This document shows positions 52,841-61,292 of a stretch of 64,000 nt of DNA, piece after piece (positions within the stretch are counted from its first letter, which is position 1; each line of letters begins with the position of its first letter). The notes beneath the pieces were generated by a model. That model searched no databases. It saw only the letters and a list, made by a program, of their open reading frames with translations, and had not been told where the DNA came from. The stretch covers positions 25,782 through 89,781 of the forward strand of contig NZ_RQVE01000007.1 in assembly GCF_003992315.1 (NCBI RefSeq), written 5' to 3'. Position numbers and translations under genes: made by a program. The DNA comes from Veillonella sp. 3891 (lineage in GTDB: Bacteria > Bacillota > Negativicutes > Veillonellales > Veillonellaceae).

Positions 52841-52907
52841 AGTATCACCACCTTTCGGTGATGAACCTAACTCACATCGAGTTCTTAGAACAATTATAAC
52901 ATACTAG

Positions 52908-52929
52908 GCACCTCAAGGGTGCTTTTTTT
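52908..52929 (+). terminator. Terminator before the 52962 gene
   Basis: GCACC and GGGTGC pair around TCAA, followed by seven T residues. Confidence 0.7.
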
Positions 52930-52961
52930 ATGAAATTTTTGCCTTAGAAAGGAGAACAAAT

Positions 52962-53360
52962 ATGGAAAATCGATATGTATTTATTTTAGACGATAAGGGA
53001 ACGAGAATCACGTCCCTATTAATTGGGGTCCATGGTGAGACGGAAGAAGCATGCCTTGAGGTGGCAAAGCGTGACTACCCTAATCATACGTACGTCACTG
53101 GCGGTGACGATATGCAAAGTCAGTTTATTGACTACAAATGCTACATCGATGGAAAGTTCATTGACTACGTTCCCGAAGTTATCGAGACTACTAAGAAAGA
53201 CAAAATCGAAGCCTTAAAGAAAGAAGCTGAGGCTGAACGGGAAAAGCTGAAAGAAGTCTTTTTAACAAAGCAAATGAAAGGCTTACCTACTGACGATATT
53301 AAGACCCAGTTCAAGCAAATTGATGTTGACCTTATTAAGAAAATTCGTGAGTTGAAGTAG
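52962..53360 (+). CDS. Hypothetical protein, possibly fibre assembly
   Basis: 132 aa behind AAAGGAGAACAA. N-terminal half compact (YVFILDDKGTRITSLLIGVH), C-terminal half a charged coiled coil (KDKIEALKKEAEAEREKLKE). Fibre-assembly chaperones often have such a tail and place, but there is no decisive motif. Confidence 0.6.
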   Translation: MENRYVFILDDKGTRITSLLIGVHGETEEACLEVAKRDYPNHTYVTGGDDMQSQFIDYKCYIDGKFIDYVPEVIETTKKDKIEALKKEAEAEREKLKEVFLTKQMKGLPTDDIKTQFKQIDVDLIKKIRELK

Positions 53361-53372
53361 GAGGTAGTGACA

Positions 53373-53519
53373 ATGAAGGAACAATATTGCGAATGGTGCG
53401 GTTCGGTGCTATTAGAAAACGGCCGTTGTCCTGTAGAGGATTGTGTGCAAAACGTATTGCTTGACGCCTTAGCCGAAGCTGAAAAAGAGGAAAAGAAAGA
53501 TGAAAATACAACGGCATGA
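53373..53519 (+). CDS. Small zinc-ribbon-like protein (48 aa)
   Basis: MKEQYCEWCGSVLLENGRC then CPVEDC: two CxxC-like pairs, acidic helix after. RBS GAGGTAGTG. Overlaps the next gene by 20 bases. Confidence 0.55.
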   Translation: MKEQYCEWCGSVLLENGRCPVEDCVQNVLLDALAEAEKEEKKDENTTA

Positions 53520-53850
53520 TTTCGTGATGGAGCAAGGAGTTTCAAAGTCTATTGTGCTCGAATACAACAAGGAGATTGCTGCTAATGACCTATTCGCAGT
53601 TGTACGATCAAACGCAGTCGATGAGGAAATTGTGGCGAAGTTCGATGTTGTTAAAATCGAGAACACAGATGAAGCTGTAACAAGCACGTTCAAACTGACA
53701 TTAGATGGTGATATTTCACCAGGTCGGTATGTATATGATGTATTCTCTTACACGGCTGATAAGCCTAAATCCAAACTTTTAAAAGGATACATTTTAGTAA
53801 AAGCTAGTGTATCAGATAGGGGGCGAGACCGTGGCAATACGGGTGTATGA
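53500..53850 (+). CDS. Beta-rich phage protein, unknown
   Basis: 116 aa behind GAGGAAAAGAAAG. Alternating strands with DGDISPGRYVYDVFSY, like baseplate-attached Ig-like or BppU-type N-terminal domains. Family not certain. Confidence 0.6.
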   Translation: MKIQRHDFVMEQGVSKSIVLEYNKEIAANDLFAVVRSNAVDEEIVAKFDVVKIENTDEAVTSTFKLTLDGDISPGRYVYDVFSYTADKPKSKLLKGYILVKASVSDRGRDRGNTGV

Positions 53851-53986
53851 TGATGAACTTGAAGACATCGTTCGGATTAAGGAAGTGCAAGTTTGCGAGC
53901 ACACTGAAGTGAGTGAGCAACCTTTCCGACCTATTGGTGAAGATAGGGACTTCCTAGCTATGTATATTTTAGAAAGAGGTAATTAA
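53831..53986 (+). CDS. Small acidic protein (51 aa)
   Basis: GTG start behind AGGGGGCGAG, overlapping the previous gene by 20 bases. Begins VAIRVYDDELEDIVR. Position in a tightly overlapping set argues for a real gene; no family recognised. Confidence 0.5.
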   Translation: MAIRVYDDELEDIVRIKEVQVCEHTEVSEQPFRPIGEDRDFLAMYILERGN

Positions 53987-53987
53987 G

Positions 53988-54425
53988 ATGAAATTAGTAG
54001 AACGCATTACATTAGTAATTAAAGAGATTGGTAAAGATATTAAAGCATTAAAAGGCCGTGTATTAGCATTAGAGGGTAGTGCAGGAAGTGGCACTGTAGA
54101 TGAAACCGTAGTTACAAATAAGGTAACAGAGCAAATCAACGTGTTGAAAAGTGAGTTACCTACATTAGTAACACCTACGATTAATGCAGAGATTGCAAAA
54201 GTAGTAGACGGTGCTCCTGCTACGTTTGATACATTGAAAGAGATTGCTGATTACATTGATCAAGACAAAACTGGTGCTAGTGCTATGGCGGAAAGTATCA
54301 ACAAACGATTACGTGTTGATGAACAACAATCTTTGACGGAACAAGAGCAATCCAACGTATTAGGTGCATTAGGATTGACGGATAGCGATTTTGTATCAGT
54401 GTACAACACAGCAGTAAACGGTTAA
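53988..54425 (+). CDS. Head/tail fibre-like protein
   Basis: 145 aa. Coiled-coil start (VIKEIGKDIKALKGRVLALE) and the common phage-fibre segment VDGAPATFDTLKEIADYI (about 72-89). Confidence 0.7.
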   Translation: MKLVERITLVIKEIGKDIKALKGRVLALEGSAGSGTVDETVVTNKVTEQINVLKSELPTLVTPTINAEIAKVVDGAPATFDTLKEIADYIDQDKTGASAMAESINKRLRVDEQQSLTEQEQSNVLGALGLTDSDFVSVYNTAVNG

Positions 54426-54435
54426 GAGGTGGCAT

Positions 54436-55530
54436 ATGGGAATTATCGAAGAGATAAAACAGCTGGCAACAACAATCGGCACGGACATTAAGGCTTTACG
54501 GGAACAAACAGCAAGCAAAGAAGATGTTAGCAAGGCATTAGAATTGCTAGACGGCATTGCAAGTGCGGTTAGAAAATCGGAGATAGATGAGGAGTTTAAA
54601 AACTCTTTATTGTCAAAAGCAATTGTGAGAGCCATCGGAGATAAGCAAACGATTCCATTTAAAGAAATCAATGAATCGAACTTCCAATTATTTGTTGATT
54701 TTATTTCTAAAAATGTGAGAGTGCTTAACCCTACCACTGAATTTAAGGGTAGAGTATTCACATTATTAAAAGACGGTCAAATACACTTGACAATTAAATT
54801 AGATGATAAAGCTATTACAGATGGCTACAAGTTGAAAGTTGTGTGTACGAAAGACGGGGAAACAATAGAGACCATCACCAATAAAGAGTTTACTGTCATT
54901 AACCCTACTGACTGCAAATACTACGTATTTAAGAATGAGGATGTAGTGGAGATAGAGTTTTGTACGGTGTATTTAAAAGAGTTAGAAAAACACGATAATG
55001 TCACTGTGGAAATGAAAGAAGAAACAAATGGTAGCGTGACAATTACTAAAATCATAGATAACAACGATTATGATATTTACGACCTATCAAACCATGGTAT
55101 GTATGTTACGGCTATTGAAAAGCAATTTAAAACCCAATTCCCTACCAAAGATTACAATTCTACAGACATCAATTTTTTAAAAGAAAGAATTGAAATCAAT
55201 GGACAAATCAAAATATTAAAATTCCACAAAGGTAACGTATTCTTAGAACCTAAAGTTGGATTCAAAGAGAAAAGTGGATATGGAGACCTTTATTTCTTCA
55301 AAAACAATCCGAAATACATCTCGGTGTATTCAAAGACGGAAACAGGTCTTTTCTTAAATGTGAATGGTCGAGTTGGGATTGTATCCAACAATAAACTAGG
55401 TGGAAAAGTGAATGCAAATTCGTTTATTTCTAAATTTAGTTCAGAAGATAGGAATTTAAAACGATACACGGGAATTACACGTGACAGTCTAGAAGATTGG
55501 CTCAAGTCGAATCCGTTAGAAACACTGTAG
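54436..55530 (+). CDS. Putative second tail/receptor-binding protein
   Basis: 364 aa. Starts IEEIKQLATTIGTDIKALRE, similar to the start of the preceding fibre-like protein, suggesting the same docking helix. The remainder is beta-rich and without a known motif. May be a structural or receptor-related protein. Confidence 0.55.
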   Translation: MGIIEEIKQLATTIGTDIKALREQTASKEDVSKALELLDGIASAVRKSEIDEEFKNSLLSKAIVRAIGDKQTIPFKEINESNFQLFVDFISKNVRVLNPTTEFKGRVFTLLKDGQIHLTIKLDDKAITDGYKLKVVCTKDGETIETITNKEFTVINPTDCKYYVFKNEDVVEIEFCTVYLKELEKHDNVTVEMKEETNGSVTITKIIDNNDYDIYDLSNHGMYVTAIEKQFKTQFPTKDYNSTDINFLKERIEINGQIKILKFHKGNVFLEPKVGFKEKSGYGDLYFFKNNPKYISVYSKTETGLFLNVNGRVGIVSNNKLGGKVNANSFISKFSSEDRNLKRYTGITRDSLEDWLKSNPLETL

Positions 55531-55561
55531 TAAAACAACAGCCCCCTTAACGGAGGGCGTA

Positions 55562-56128
55562 ATGAAAGGAAAAACGATGAACTTAATCAATGAAATCCTA
55601 ACGACGTTGATTGGTGGTGTATCGCATGAACATGTCGTAGATATGGGTGTAATTATCATCCTAACTACGGCATTGCTATTTGTGGATACCACTCAGCGAG
55701 TGGCAACAGAAGTTTTACGTTATAACAAAGATAACGACCGAGCCAATAATGCCTTAAATATTCTCACCACGCTAGTATGGTATGGATGGGGTAGAGGGAA
55801 GTACCTTAATAAGAAAACGAATGAAAGCAAGAGATATTTGATGAGTGAGCGCCTACGAGGTGACTTGCTTATTAAGCTATGCGTGCAATACCCAGCATGG
55901 ATGGTGTTATCAGTGATATTCGTTTCACTGCCAGACATTCAAATCCCAAATACGGCAATATACCTCGACCATCTATTCGCATTCGTATTTATGTTGATCC
56001 CATTCTTTTCAGAATGCTGGTCAATCATAGAGAATTTGCGTGAACTGGTTGAGGATGATTTAATCGACTTCAATAAGTTATATTTAAAACTATTGGAGAT
56101 TGTCAGAGCATGGAGGGGTAATGGTTAA
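55562..56128 (+). CDS. Phage holin-like membrane protein (holin_4 type)
   Basis: 188 aa (183 from a second ATG at 55577). Hydrophobic segments at about 25-45, 110-125 and 135-152; FFSECWSIIENLRELV near the C-terminus is typical for Cph1/TcdE-like holins. Precedes a second holin-like gene and the amidase. Confidence 0.75.
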   Translation: MKGKTMNLINEILTTLIGGVSHEHVVDMGVIIILTTALLFVDTTQRVATEVLRYNKDNDRANNALNILTTLVWYGWGRGKYLNKKTNESKRYLMSERLRGDLLIKLCVQYPAWMVLSVIFVSLPDIQIPNTAIYLDHLFAFVFMLIPFFSECWSIIENLRELVEDDLIDFNKLYLKLLEIVRAWRGNG

Positions 56129-56148
56129 CATGTGATAATTGAGATTTT

Positions 56149-56253
56149 ATGATTAAACAAGAGTTAATTAATAAGGCTAAGGGTGTATTTAAAAATACCC
56201 CAAGAATGGCCTTATATGAACGTGACCAACATATGAGATTGGAGATTTTATGA
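56149..56253 (+). CDS. 34-aa ORF from duplication of the next gene's start
   Basis: MIKQELINKAKGVFKN matches the next gene's MIKEELINKAKGVFNN almost exactly at DNA level (about 42 bp, 101 bp apart). It ends in TGA overlapping the next ATG. Could be a coupled leader peptide or a duplication scar. Confidence 0.35.
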   Translation: MIKQELINKAKGVFKNTPRMALYERDQHMRLEIL

Positions 56254-56579
56254 TTAAAGAAGAGTTAATTAATAAGGCTAAGGGTGTATTCAACAATATC
56301 CGAATCGCCAATATCCATCCTACTGGAGTATTGGCGACACGATTATTGGTACTGGTCATGCTAGTACCAATATTACTAGTAGTTGTTGAATACGTGCTTG
56401 CCTTTACCAAAGGACAAGTATCCGATGATTTAAGCAAGTTGATTACGGTTGGAATCAACATAATCGACCACATTTTTATTCCGTCCGTTTTAACAGCACT
56501 TGTGGGGTTCCTTGCCCTATGGGTGGATAGAGACGGTGACGGAATCCCTGATCAATTAGAAAAGGAGGAAAAGAAATGA
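56250..56579 (+). CDS. Putative holin/antiholin
   Basis: 109 aa. Two membrane segments (about 29-50 and 74-92), acidic/charged end (DRDGDGIPDQLEKEEKK). Overlaps the amidase gene by 4 bases. Confidence 0.7.
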   Translation: MIKEELINKAKGVFNNIRIANIHPTGVLATRLLVLVMLVPILLVVVEYVLAFTKGQVSDDLSKLITVGINIIDHIFIPSVLTALVGFLALWVDRDGDGIPDQLEKEEKK

Positions 56580-57094
56580 AGATTTTTATTAATCCAGGAC
56601 ACGACCCTAGGGTAGATAGTGGGGCGGTAAACCCTACTTATGGAACACGTGAGTGTGATGTAGTTCGAGAAGCAGGCGAAATGCTTGCTGACTACTTAAC
56701 TAATGCAGGGTGTGAAGTTAAAATCATGCAAGATGATGACCTTGATATGGTATGCGCTACATCCAACGAGTGGGGTGCAGATGTATTTGTATCCCTGCAT
56801 TGTAACGCATCGCAACAACGCAATGCACGTGGTACTGAGACATGGTATAAATCATTCAACGGCCAACGACTTGCCAATTACATTCAATCCCAAATTATTC
56901 GGAGCACTAACACTATTGACCGTGGTGTTAAACAGTCCGACGGCTTATGGGTGTTGAAACATACAGATGCGGTTGCAGTGCTTGTAGAACTTGCATTCAT
57001 CGACAATGATGATGATTTGGAATTTATGACAGAAAATTTAGATAAGATTGTACGAGCAATTGCACGTGGAATTACTGATTACGAGGTTGCATAA
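56576..57094 (+). CDS. N-acetylmuramoyl-L-alanine amidase (endolysin)
   Basis: 172 aa, a bare Amidase_3 catalytic domain. Zinc ligands and catalytic residues: H9 (NPGHD), E26, H75 (SLHCN) and E138 (VELAFI). No signal peptide and no wall-binding domain, so it depends on the holin for access to peptidoglycan. Confidence 0.93.
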   Translation: MKIFINPGHDPRVDSGAVNPTYGTRECDVVREAGEMLADYLTNAGCEVKIMQDDDLDMVCATSNEWGADVFVSLHCNASQQRNARGTETWYKSFNGQRLANYIQSQIIRSTNTIDRGVKQSDGLWVLKHTDAVAVLVELAFIDNDDDLEFMTENLDKIVRAIARGITDYEVA

Positions 57095-57528
57095 TGTATG
57101 AAACTATCAAAAACTATATTAGTCGGTATTCTTGGATTTATTACATTTGCGCTGCCGTGCTCATTCTCTTATTCGGCAGGTTTATCTTCGGCGGAGGTAA
57201 CGATTCCGACTATCAACGTTCCGTTGACGACCTGGAACGAGCTCAAGAGCAACAACGCAACAGCCTTGAACTTAATCAAAGCGTCTCGAATTCCGTTGGC
57301 AGAAGCGCAAGCCTTAACCGTGAAGCAAGCGAGCGAATTACAAGAATTGAAGTCTATCAACAACAAGCAAGTGAGCGAATTGATGAAAGCACAAAACGAC
57401 TTGATGATGCAGAAGCAATCCTTAAGCGAAATGAACAACTCATTAGAGATGTTGAGCAAGGACATCAAGCGCAACAAGGCGACAGAACAACGGTTACACC
57501 GACAACGCAACACGTGGGCGTTGATTAG
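57094..57528 (+). CDS. Inner-membrane spanin-like protein (Rz-like)
   Basis: 144 aa. One N-terminal membrane helix (about 13-33), then a long polar coiled coil rich in Gln, Glu and Ser. Directly behind the endolysin. Fits an i-spanin. It overlaps almost completely with a second frame starting 4 bases later. Confidence 0.7.
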   Translation: MYETIKNYISRYSWIYYICAAVLILLFGRFIFGGGNDSDYQRSVDDLERAQEQQRNSLELNQSVSNSVGRSASLNREASERITRIEVYQQQASERIDESTKRLDDAEAILKRNEQLIRDVEQGHQAQQGDRTTVTPTTQHVGVD

Positions 57529-57562
57529 TGGATTATTACTTGTTGGATTAGCTGTGAAATAA
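57098..57562 (+). CDS. Overlapping second spanin-like protein (+1 frame)
   Basis: 154 aa in the +1 frame. N-terminal signal sequence with a cysteine (FALPCSFSYS; lipobox is imperfect because of the Pro), coiled-coil middle and C-terminal membrane helix (WALISGLLLVGLAVK). This is the layout of a unimolecular spanin; alternatively it pairs with the other frame like Rz/Rz1. Both starts share one ribosome site. Confidence 0.65.
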   Translation: MKLSKTILVGILGFITFALPCSFSYSAGLSSAEVTIPTINVPLTTWNELKSNNATALNLIKASRIPLAEAQALTVKQASELQELKSINNKQVSELMKAQNDLMMQKQSLSEMNNSLEMLSKDIKRNKATEQRLHRQRNTWALISGLLLVGLAVK

Positions 57563-57579
57563 AATTTTATATACTAGGA

Positions 57580-57611
57580 AAGCCTACCGCCTGTAATAGG
57601 TTAGTAGGCTT
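57580..57611 (+). terminator. Terminator of the lysis genes
   Basis: AAGCCTAC and GTAGGCTT pair around a 16-base loop. The following repeat AGTAGGCTTA is T-rich. Confidence 0.55.
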
Positions 57612-57676
57612 AGTAGGCTTATTTATATTTAAATTTATATAATATAAATTCACTCTAATTCATTCTAATTTAATTG

Positions 57677-57701
57677 CGGTTGCTCAACTGTTGCTCAACC
57701 T
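57677..57701 (+). repeat. Paired GTTGCTCAAC boxes near attR
   Basis: Second copy of the 25-bp block at 21880-21904 (24/25 identical), same orientation, 48 bases from the attR core. Confidence 0.5.
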
Positions 57702-57748
57702 ATAGTAATGAGAATTCGATAATATCAATGGTTAATCGGGATACTCAA

Positions 57749-57763
57749 CTATACAGTGGTTAT
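57749..57763 (+). repeat. attR core
   Basis: CTATACAGTGGTTAT, identical to the attL core. Confidence 0.9.
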
Positions 57764-57870
57764 GCTTGTTCAGGGGTATGTTACGGTCTTCTTGTGTTTG
57801 TGTGATTTGGTCAGTAAGAGAAAGCCACAAGGCTACTACGCATAACTGCGTTCCTAGGGAATTGTTTGCT
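57764..57870 (+). ncRNA. Structured intergenic repeat E3, right half
   Basis: Carries GCTTG (57764-57768), GTTACGGTCTTC (57780-57791) and GAAAGCCACAAGGCTAC (57820-57836), the exact partners of the arms at 21714-21777, and the conserved end GCATAACTGCGTTCCT. Confidence 0.75.
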
Positions 57871-57897
57871 AATCATAGCACTTTTAGATTTACTAGA

Positions 57898-58022
57898 TAA
57901 GTAATGAAAAAGCCTAACGAATAAGGTCAGGGCACCTTAATACGTTAGGCACGTTTTCATTTCAAACTTTCTTGAGATGAGCCTAACGCCGTTCAAACGT
58001 TGATGGCTCTTCTTTTTGTATA
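57898..58022 (+). terminator. Two hairpins before the second adhesin gene
   Basis: First: GCCTAACG with CGTTAGGC, enclosing TAAGGT/ACCTTA, then ACGTTTT. Second: GAGCC/GGCTC then TTCTTTTT. They insulate the adhesin promoter from upstream transcription. The rest of the 57563-58190 gap holds attR, E3 and the promoter. Confidence 0.5.
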
Positions 58023-58098
58023 TTCAGTATACCATATTTTGTTATGAAATACTACTGTTACAACAGTAAGCTTTATATAAAAAGGCTAAATACGGTAT

Positions 58099-58128
58099 TT
58101 GACGGGGTTCTTTCGGTCAAGTTATAAT
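58099..58128 (+). promoter_or_regulatory. Promoter of the second adhesin
   Basis: TTGACG (58099-58104), 18-base spacer, TATAAT (58123-58128), about 62 bases before the ATG. Confidence 0.7.
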
Positions 58129-58190
58129 ATGTATCATATAATCATGTAAAGCGGATATGATTAGGATCTTTATGATAAGAGGGGGACTAT

Positions 58191-61100
58191 ATGAATAGAA
58201 AGTCTACGTTAGCAGTGTTAGCAGTAAGTGCTTTGACTACGAGTTGGGTGAGTGTGAATGCCGTAGGAATGTCTGCTTACGAAGCTGGTGAGGGTGCAAG
58301 TGCAACTGGCAGTAAGGCTGTGGCAGTTGGGTTTAATGCGAGTGCGGTTGGCGATCATGCAGTAGCTGTTGGTGAATTAGCAGAAGCAAGTGCAAATAGT
58401 TCTCTTGCCATTGGAGATGCTTCCAAAGCTTCTGGGGCAAACGCTGTGGCTATTGGCACTGGAAGTAAAGCTAAGAATCTTAATAGTGTAGCTATCGGTA
58501 ATGGAGCTGTGGTTAATATAGTTAATGGCATTGCTATTGGTACTGGAGCTGGTAACAATGCAAGTGATGTTGCGAATAGTTCAGTTACTATAGGGAGTAT
58601 CTTCGTTGGTTATTCTGCCGGTCAAAATACGACGGGGAATATTAATACACTTATAGGTTATAATGCAGGTAGCGGTACACGAGGTTCTAATGAGATTTCT
58701 ATAGGTAATACAGCAGGATCGAATGTACAGGGTGATCATAATATTTCCATTGGTTTTAATGCCGCTAATACTTTAAATGGACTAAACAATGTCTCTATTG
58801 GTCAAAATTCTGGAACACATATAACAGGAAACACGAATGTATCGATTGGCTCTATGGCAAATAATTTTACTAAAGAAACTTCCATTAATAATGCTGTTGC
58901 TATGGGGCATCAAAGTGCAACTACAGCAGATGAGACCGTAGCTTTGGGTGCAGCTGCTAAGGCTGGCGCTACAGGTGCATTAGCGCTTGGTATGGGAAGC
59001 CAGGCGAAAGGAGAAGTTGCTGTAGCATCCGGTTATGCAGCAGAGGCCAATAAAAGTGCTACGGCTCAAGGTGGTTTTGCGAAGGCAACAGGAGTACAAT
59101 CCGTTTCGATAGGTTATGCAAGTAAGGCCATAGGGAATTATGCAGTAGCGCAAGGGGCGTTCGCAGAAGGTAATGGTATTTTTGGTACAGCAGTAGGCTA
59201 TGGGACAGAAGCAAATGGTGCGCGCTCATCAGCGATTGGTGCGGTAGCTATTTCAAATGGTGAAAGAAGTATAGCATTAGGGAATGCTGCAAAATCAGAA
59301 GCAGATCAGTCTGTTGCTATAGGATATAATGCATTGAGTAATCGTAATGCTGATGTGATTGGGTATGATCCATCTGAAACTTCTGTTGTAAAAGGTGCTG
59401 ATGATGCCTTGCAATTAGGTGCTGATTTGCAAGCGCAATTTGATGCAAAGGATGCAGAGTATAAAGCGTTACAAAAAGAAGCTGAAGCGATTCAAACGGA
59501 ACGCAATACACTATTAGAAAAACAAAAAGAGTTGACGGCTGCCAATAATGCGACGGAATTAGAAGCTGTCAAAACACAATTAGCAGAGAATAAAACTAAG
59601 TTAGATGCGAAAAATAAAGAAGTATCCGACAAGGAAGTAGAAATCAATAAGCTAGTAGGTACTTGGAAGGCAAGAAAAGGTGCGGTATCTATTGGTAACT
59701 CTACCACTGGAGAAACTCGCCAAATTATCAATGTCGCAGCAGGTACGGAAGATACAGATGCGGTGAATGTGGCGCAATTGAAAGCTGTGTCGAATGGCGG
59801 TTTTACAGTGTCCACAAACTCTTACGATTCGAAAGATGAAACAACGAAAGCGAGTACAAAGGATACTCTCATTAAAACTAAAATTGGTGGCATTCTACCA
59901 ATTGAGGGAAAAGTGAGTACTGTCTATGGCTCTACCGCTGCACCAGCTGCGAGTTATTCTTCTGATAATTTGATTACCTATGCGGATGCGGAGACTGTGC
60001 GTATTGGTATGCTGAAATCACCGACTTTCACAAGCGTGTCCATTGGTGATACAAACCCAGTTACCTTGGCAAACGATAATGGTAAACTTACCGCTAGTGG
60101 TAGCGAAGTAGTGACGAAAAGCAATATCACTAATATCATTAATAATCTGTATGAGTTCTCTAATGGTCTTACAACTGAAACTAAAGATGGCAAAACCATT
60201 GTTAAATTAGACAAAGAAGCACTGAAAAATGATGCGGATTTTAAAGGGCCAAAAGGCGACGACGGTAAATCTGCTTTAGACGTATGGAAAACCATCGCAG
60301 GCAATGAAAACAAAACTGCTGAAGATTTTGCCAAAGCTATGAAAGGCGACAAAGGCGAAAAAGGCGAGACAGGTACAGTTGGCGAAAAAGGTGCTGACGG
60401 AAAATCTGCTTATGAAGTATGGAAAGCCCAAGCTGGAAATGATAGAAAAACAGAAGCTGAATACCTAACATCCTTAAAAGGTGAAAACGGTGCTGACGGC
60501 AAATCTGCCTACGACCTATGGAAGAAACAACCAGGTAATGAAGGCAAATCTGAAAAAGATTTCGTAGATTACATGAAAGGTGCAAGCTTACCAGACTTTA
60601 TTTCGATCGTAGATCCTAAGGGTAATCCTACACCAGGTGGTACAAATACTGGTACAGGCACTCATGGTGGTGCAAATACCAATGCGACTATTACAATTTC
60701 CAACGGTACAGATGCGTCTAATCCTGCGCCAACAATTACTTTTAAAACGGATGATAAAGGCAATGGTACAGGTACGATTACAGGTATCAAAACGCCAGAT
60801 GGCAAGGATAAAACAGCGGCTGCAAATGTGGACTATGTAACGAAGATAATTGAAACATCTGCGAAGTCTATGGATAAGGCGTTGCAAACGTTAAACAATA
60901 CCATTGGTGATGTGCGTGATGAAAGTCGCTCTGGCAATGCCATGAATGCGGCGCTTTCAGCGTTGAAACCATTGGATTACAACGAACATGAACATACGCA
61001 AGTGATGGCGGGCGTTGGTCACTATGAGGATAAAACGGGGTTTGCCTTAGGTGTGGCTCATTTCACAAATGAAAGAACGATGTTCAATGCAGGTATTGCT

Positions 61101-61292
61101 CTTTCAGGAAATAAACACATGTACAATGCAGGGGCTACTTTCAGATTTGGATCTAGTAGTGACGAAGTTCAAACAGTGCCTAAATCTGAATTAGAGATGC
61201 TTCGTGCTGAATTAGAACGTGAAAAGGCAAGAAATGCAGAGCAAGAAGCGGCTATTGAAATGTTGAAACAACTTGTTTTGGCTAGAAAATAG
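58191..61292 (+). CDS. Trimeric autotransporter adhesin (YadA/Hia-like), complete
   Basis: 1,033 aa behind AGAGGGGGA. Signal peptide about 1-25. Head of YadA-type 14-residue repeats (AVAVG, SVAIG, SLAIG) from about 30 to 380, including glycine/asparagine-rich NISIG units. Coiled-coil stalk about 400-490 (LEKQKELTAANNATELEAV). A neck with INVAAGTEDTDAVNVAQLK. Short collagen-like KGDKGEKGETG segments about 680-800. Anchor from ALSALKPLDYNEHEH to NAGATFRFG, followed by a C-terminal coiled coil of about 45 residues. Outer-membrane surface adhesin. Confidence 0.96.
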   Translation: MNRKSTLAVLAVSALTTSWVSVNAVGMSAYEAGEGASATGSKAVAVGFNASAVGDHAVAVGELAEASANSSLAIGDASKASGANAVAIGTGSKAKNLNSVAIGNGAVVNIVNGIAIGTGAGNNASDVANSSVTIGSIFVGYSAGQNTTGNINTLIGYNAGSGTRGSNEISIGNTAGSNVQGDHNISIGFNAANTLNGLNNVSIGQNSGTHITGNTNVSIGSMANNFTKETSINNAVAMGHQSATTADETVALGAAAKAGATGALALGMGSQAKGEVAVASGYAAEANKSATAQGGFAKATGVQSVSIGYASKAIGNYAVAQGAFAEGNGIFGTAVGYGTEANGARSSAIGAVAISNGERSIALGNAAKSEADQSVAIGYNALSNRNADVIGYDPSETSVVKGADDALQLGADLQAQFDAKDAEYKALQKEAEAIQTERNTLLEKQKELTAANNATELEAVKTQLAENKTKLDAKNKEVSDKEVEINKLVGTWKARKGAVSIGNSTTGETRQIINVAAGTEDTDAVNVAQLKAVSNGGFTVSTNSYDSKDETTKASTKDTLIKTKIGGILPIEGKVSTVYGSTAAPAASYSSDNLITYADAETVRIGMLKSPTFTSVSIGDTNPVTLANDNGKLTASGSEVVTKSNITNIINNLYEFSNGLTTETKDGKTIVKLDKEALKNDADFKGPKGDDGKSALDVWKTIAGNENKTAEDFAKAMKGDKGEKGETGTVGEKGADGKSAYEVWKAQAGNDRKTEAEYLTSLKGENGADGKSAYDLWKKQPGNEGKSEKDFVDYMKGASLPDFISIVDPKGNPTPGGTNTGTGTHGGANTNATITISNGTDASNPAPTITFKTDDKGNGTGTITGIKTPDGKDKTAAANVDYVTKIIETSAKSMDKALQTLNNTIGDVRDESRSGNAMNAALSALKPLDYNEHEHTQVMAGVGHYEDKTGFALGVAHFTNERTMFNAGIALSGNKHMYNAGATFRFGSSSDEVQTVPKSELEMLRAELEREKARNAEQEAAIEMLKQLVLARK

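Larger units (their letters stand above)
21777..57763. mobile_element. Complete prophage, ~36 kb, HK97-type head and contractile tail
   Basis: Bounded by the 15-bp direct repeat CTATACAGTGGTTAT (attL 21777-21791, attR 57749-57763). It contains integrase, repressor, replication, terminase, portal, protease, capsid, sheath, tube, tape measure, baseplate, fibre, holin, amidase and spanin-like genes, with no obvious disruption, so it may be inducible. Tail genes follow the PBSX Xkd order (sheath, XkdM, XkdN, tape measure, XkdP-U). Joining the flanks at the core restores an intact structured repeat, which independently confirms the boundaries. Confidence 0.95.

Noticed and set aside
52657..52890. 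pAD1 par-like (Fst/RNAI-RNAII) system
   Set aside because: The shared 5' segments of the two RNAs are inverted repeats, so the RNAs are alike rather than complementary there; antisense overlap is at the toxin 3' UTR, closer to txpA/ratA.
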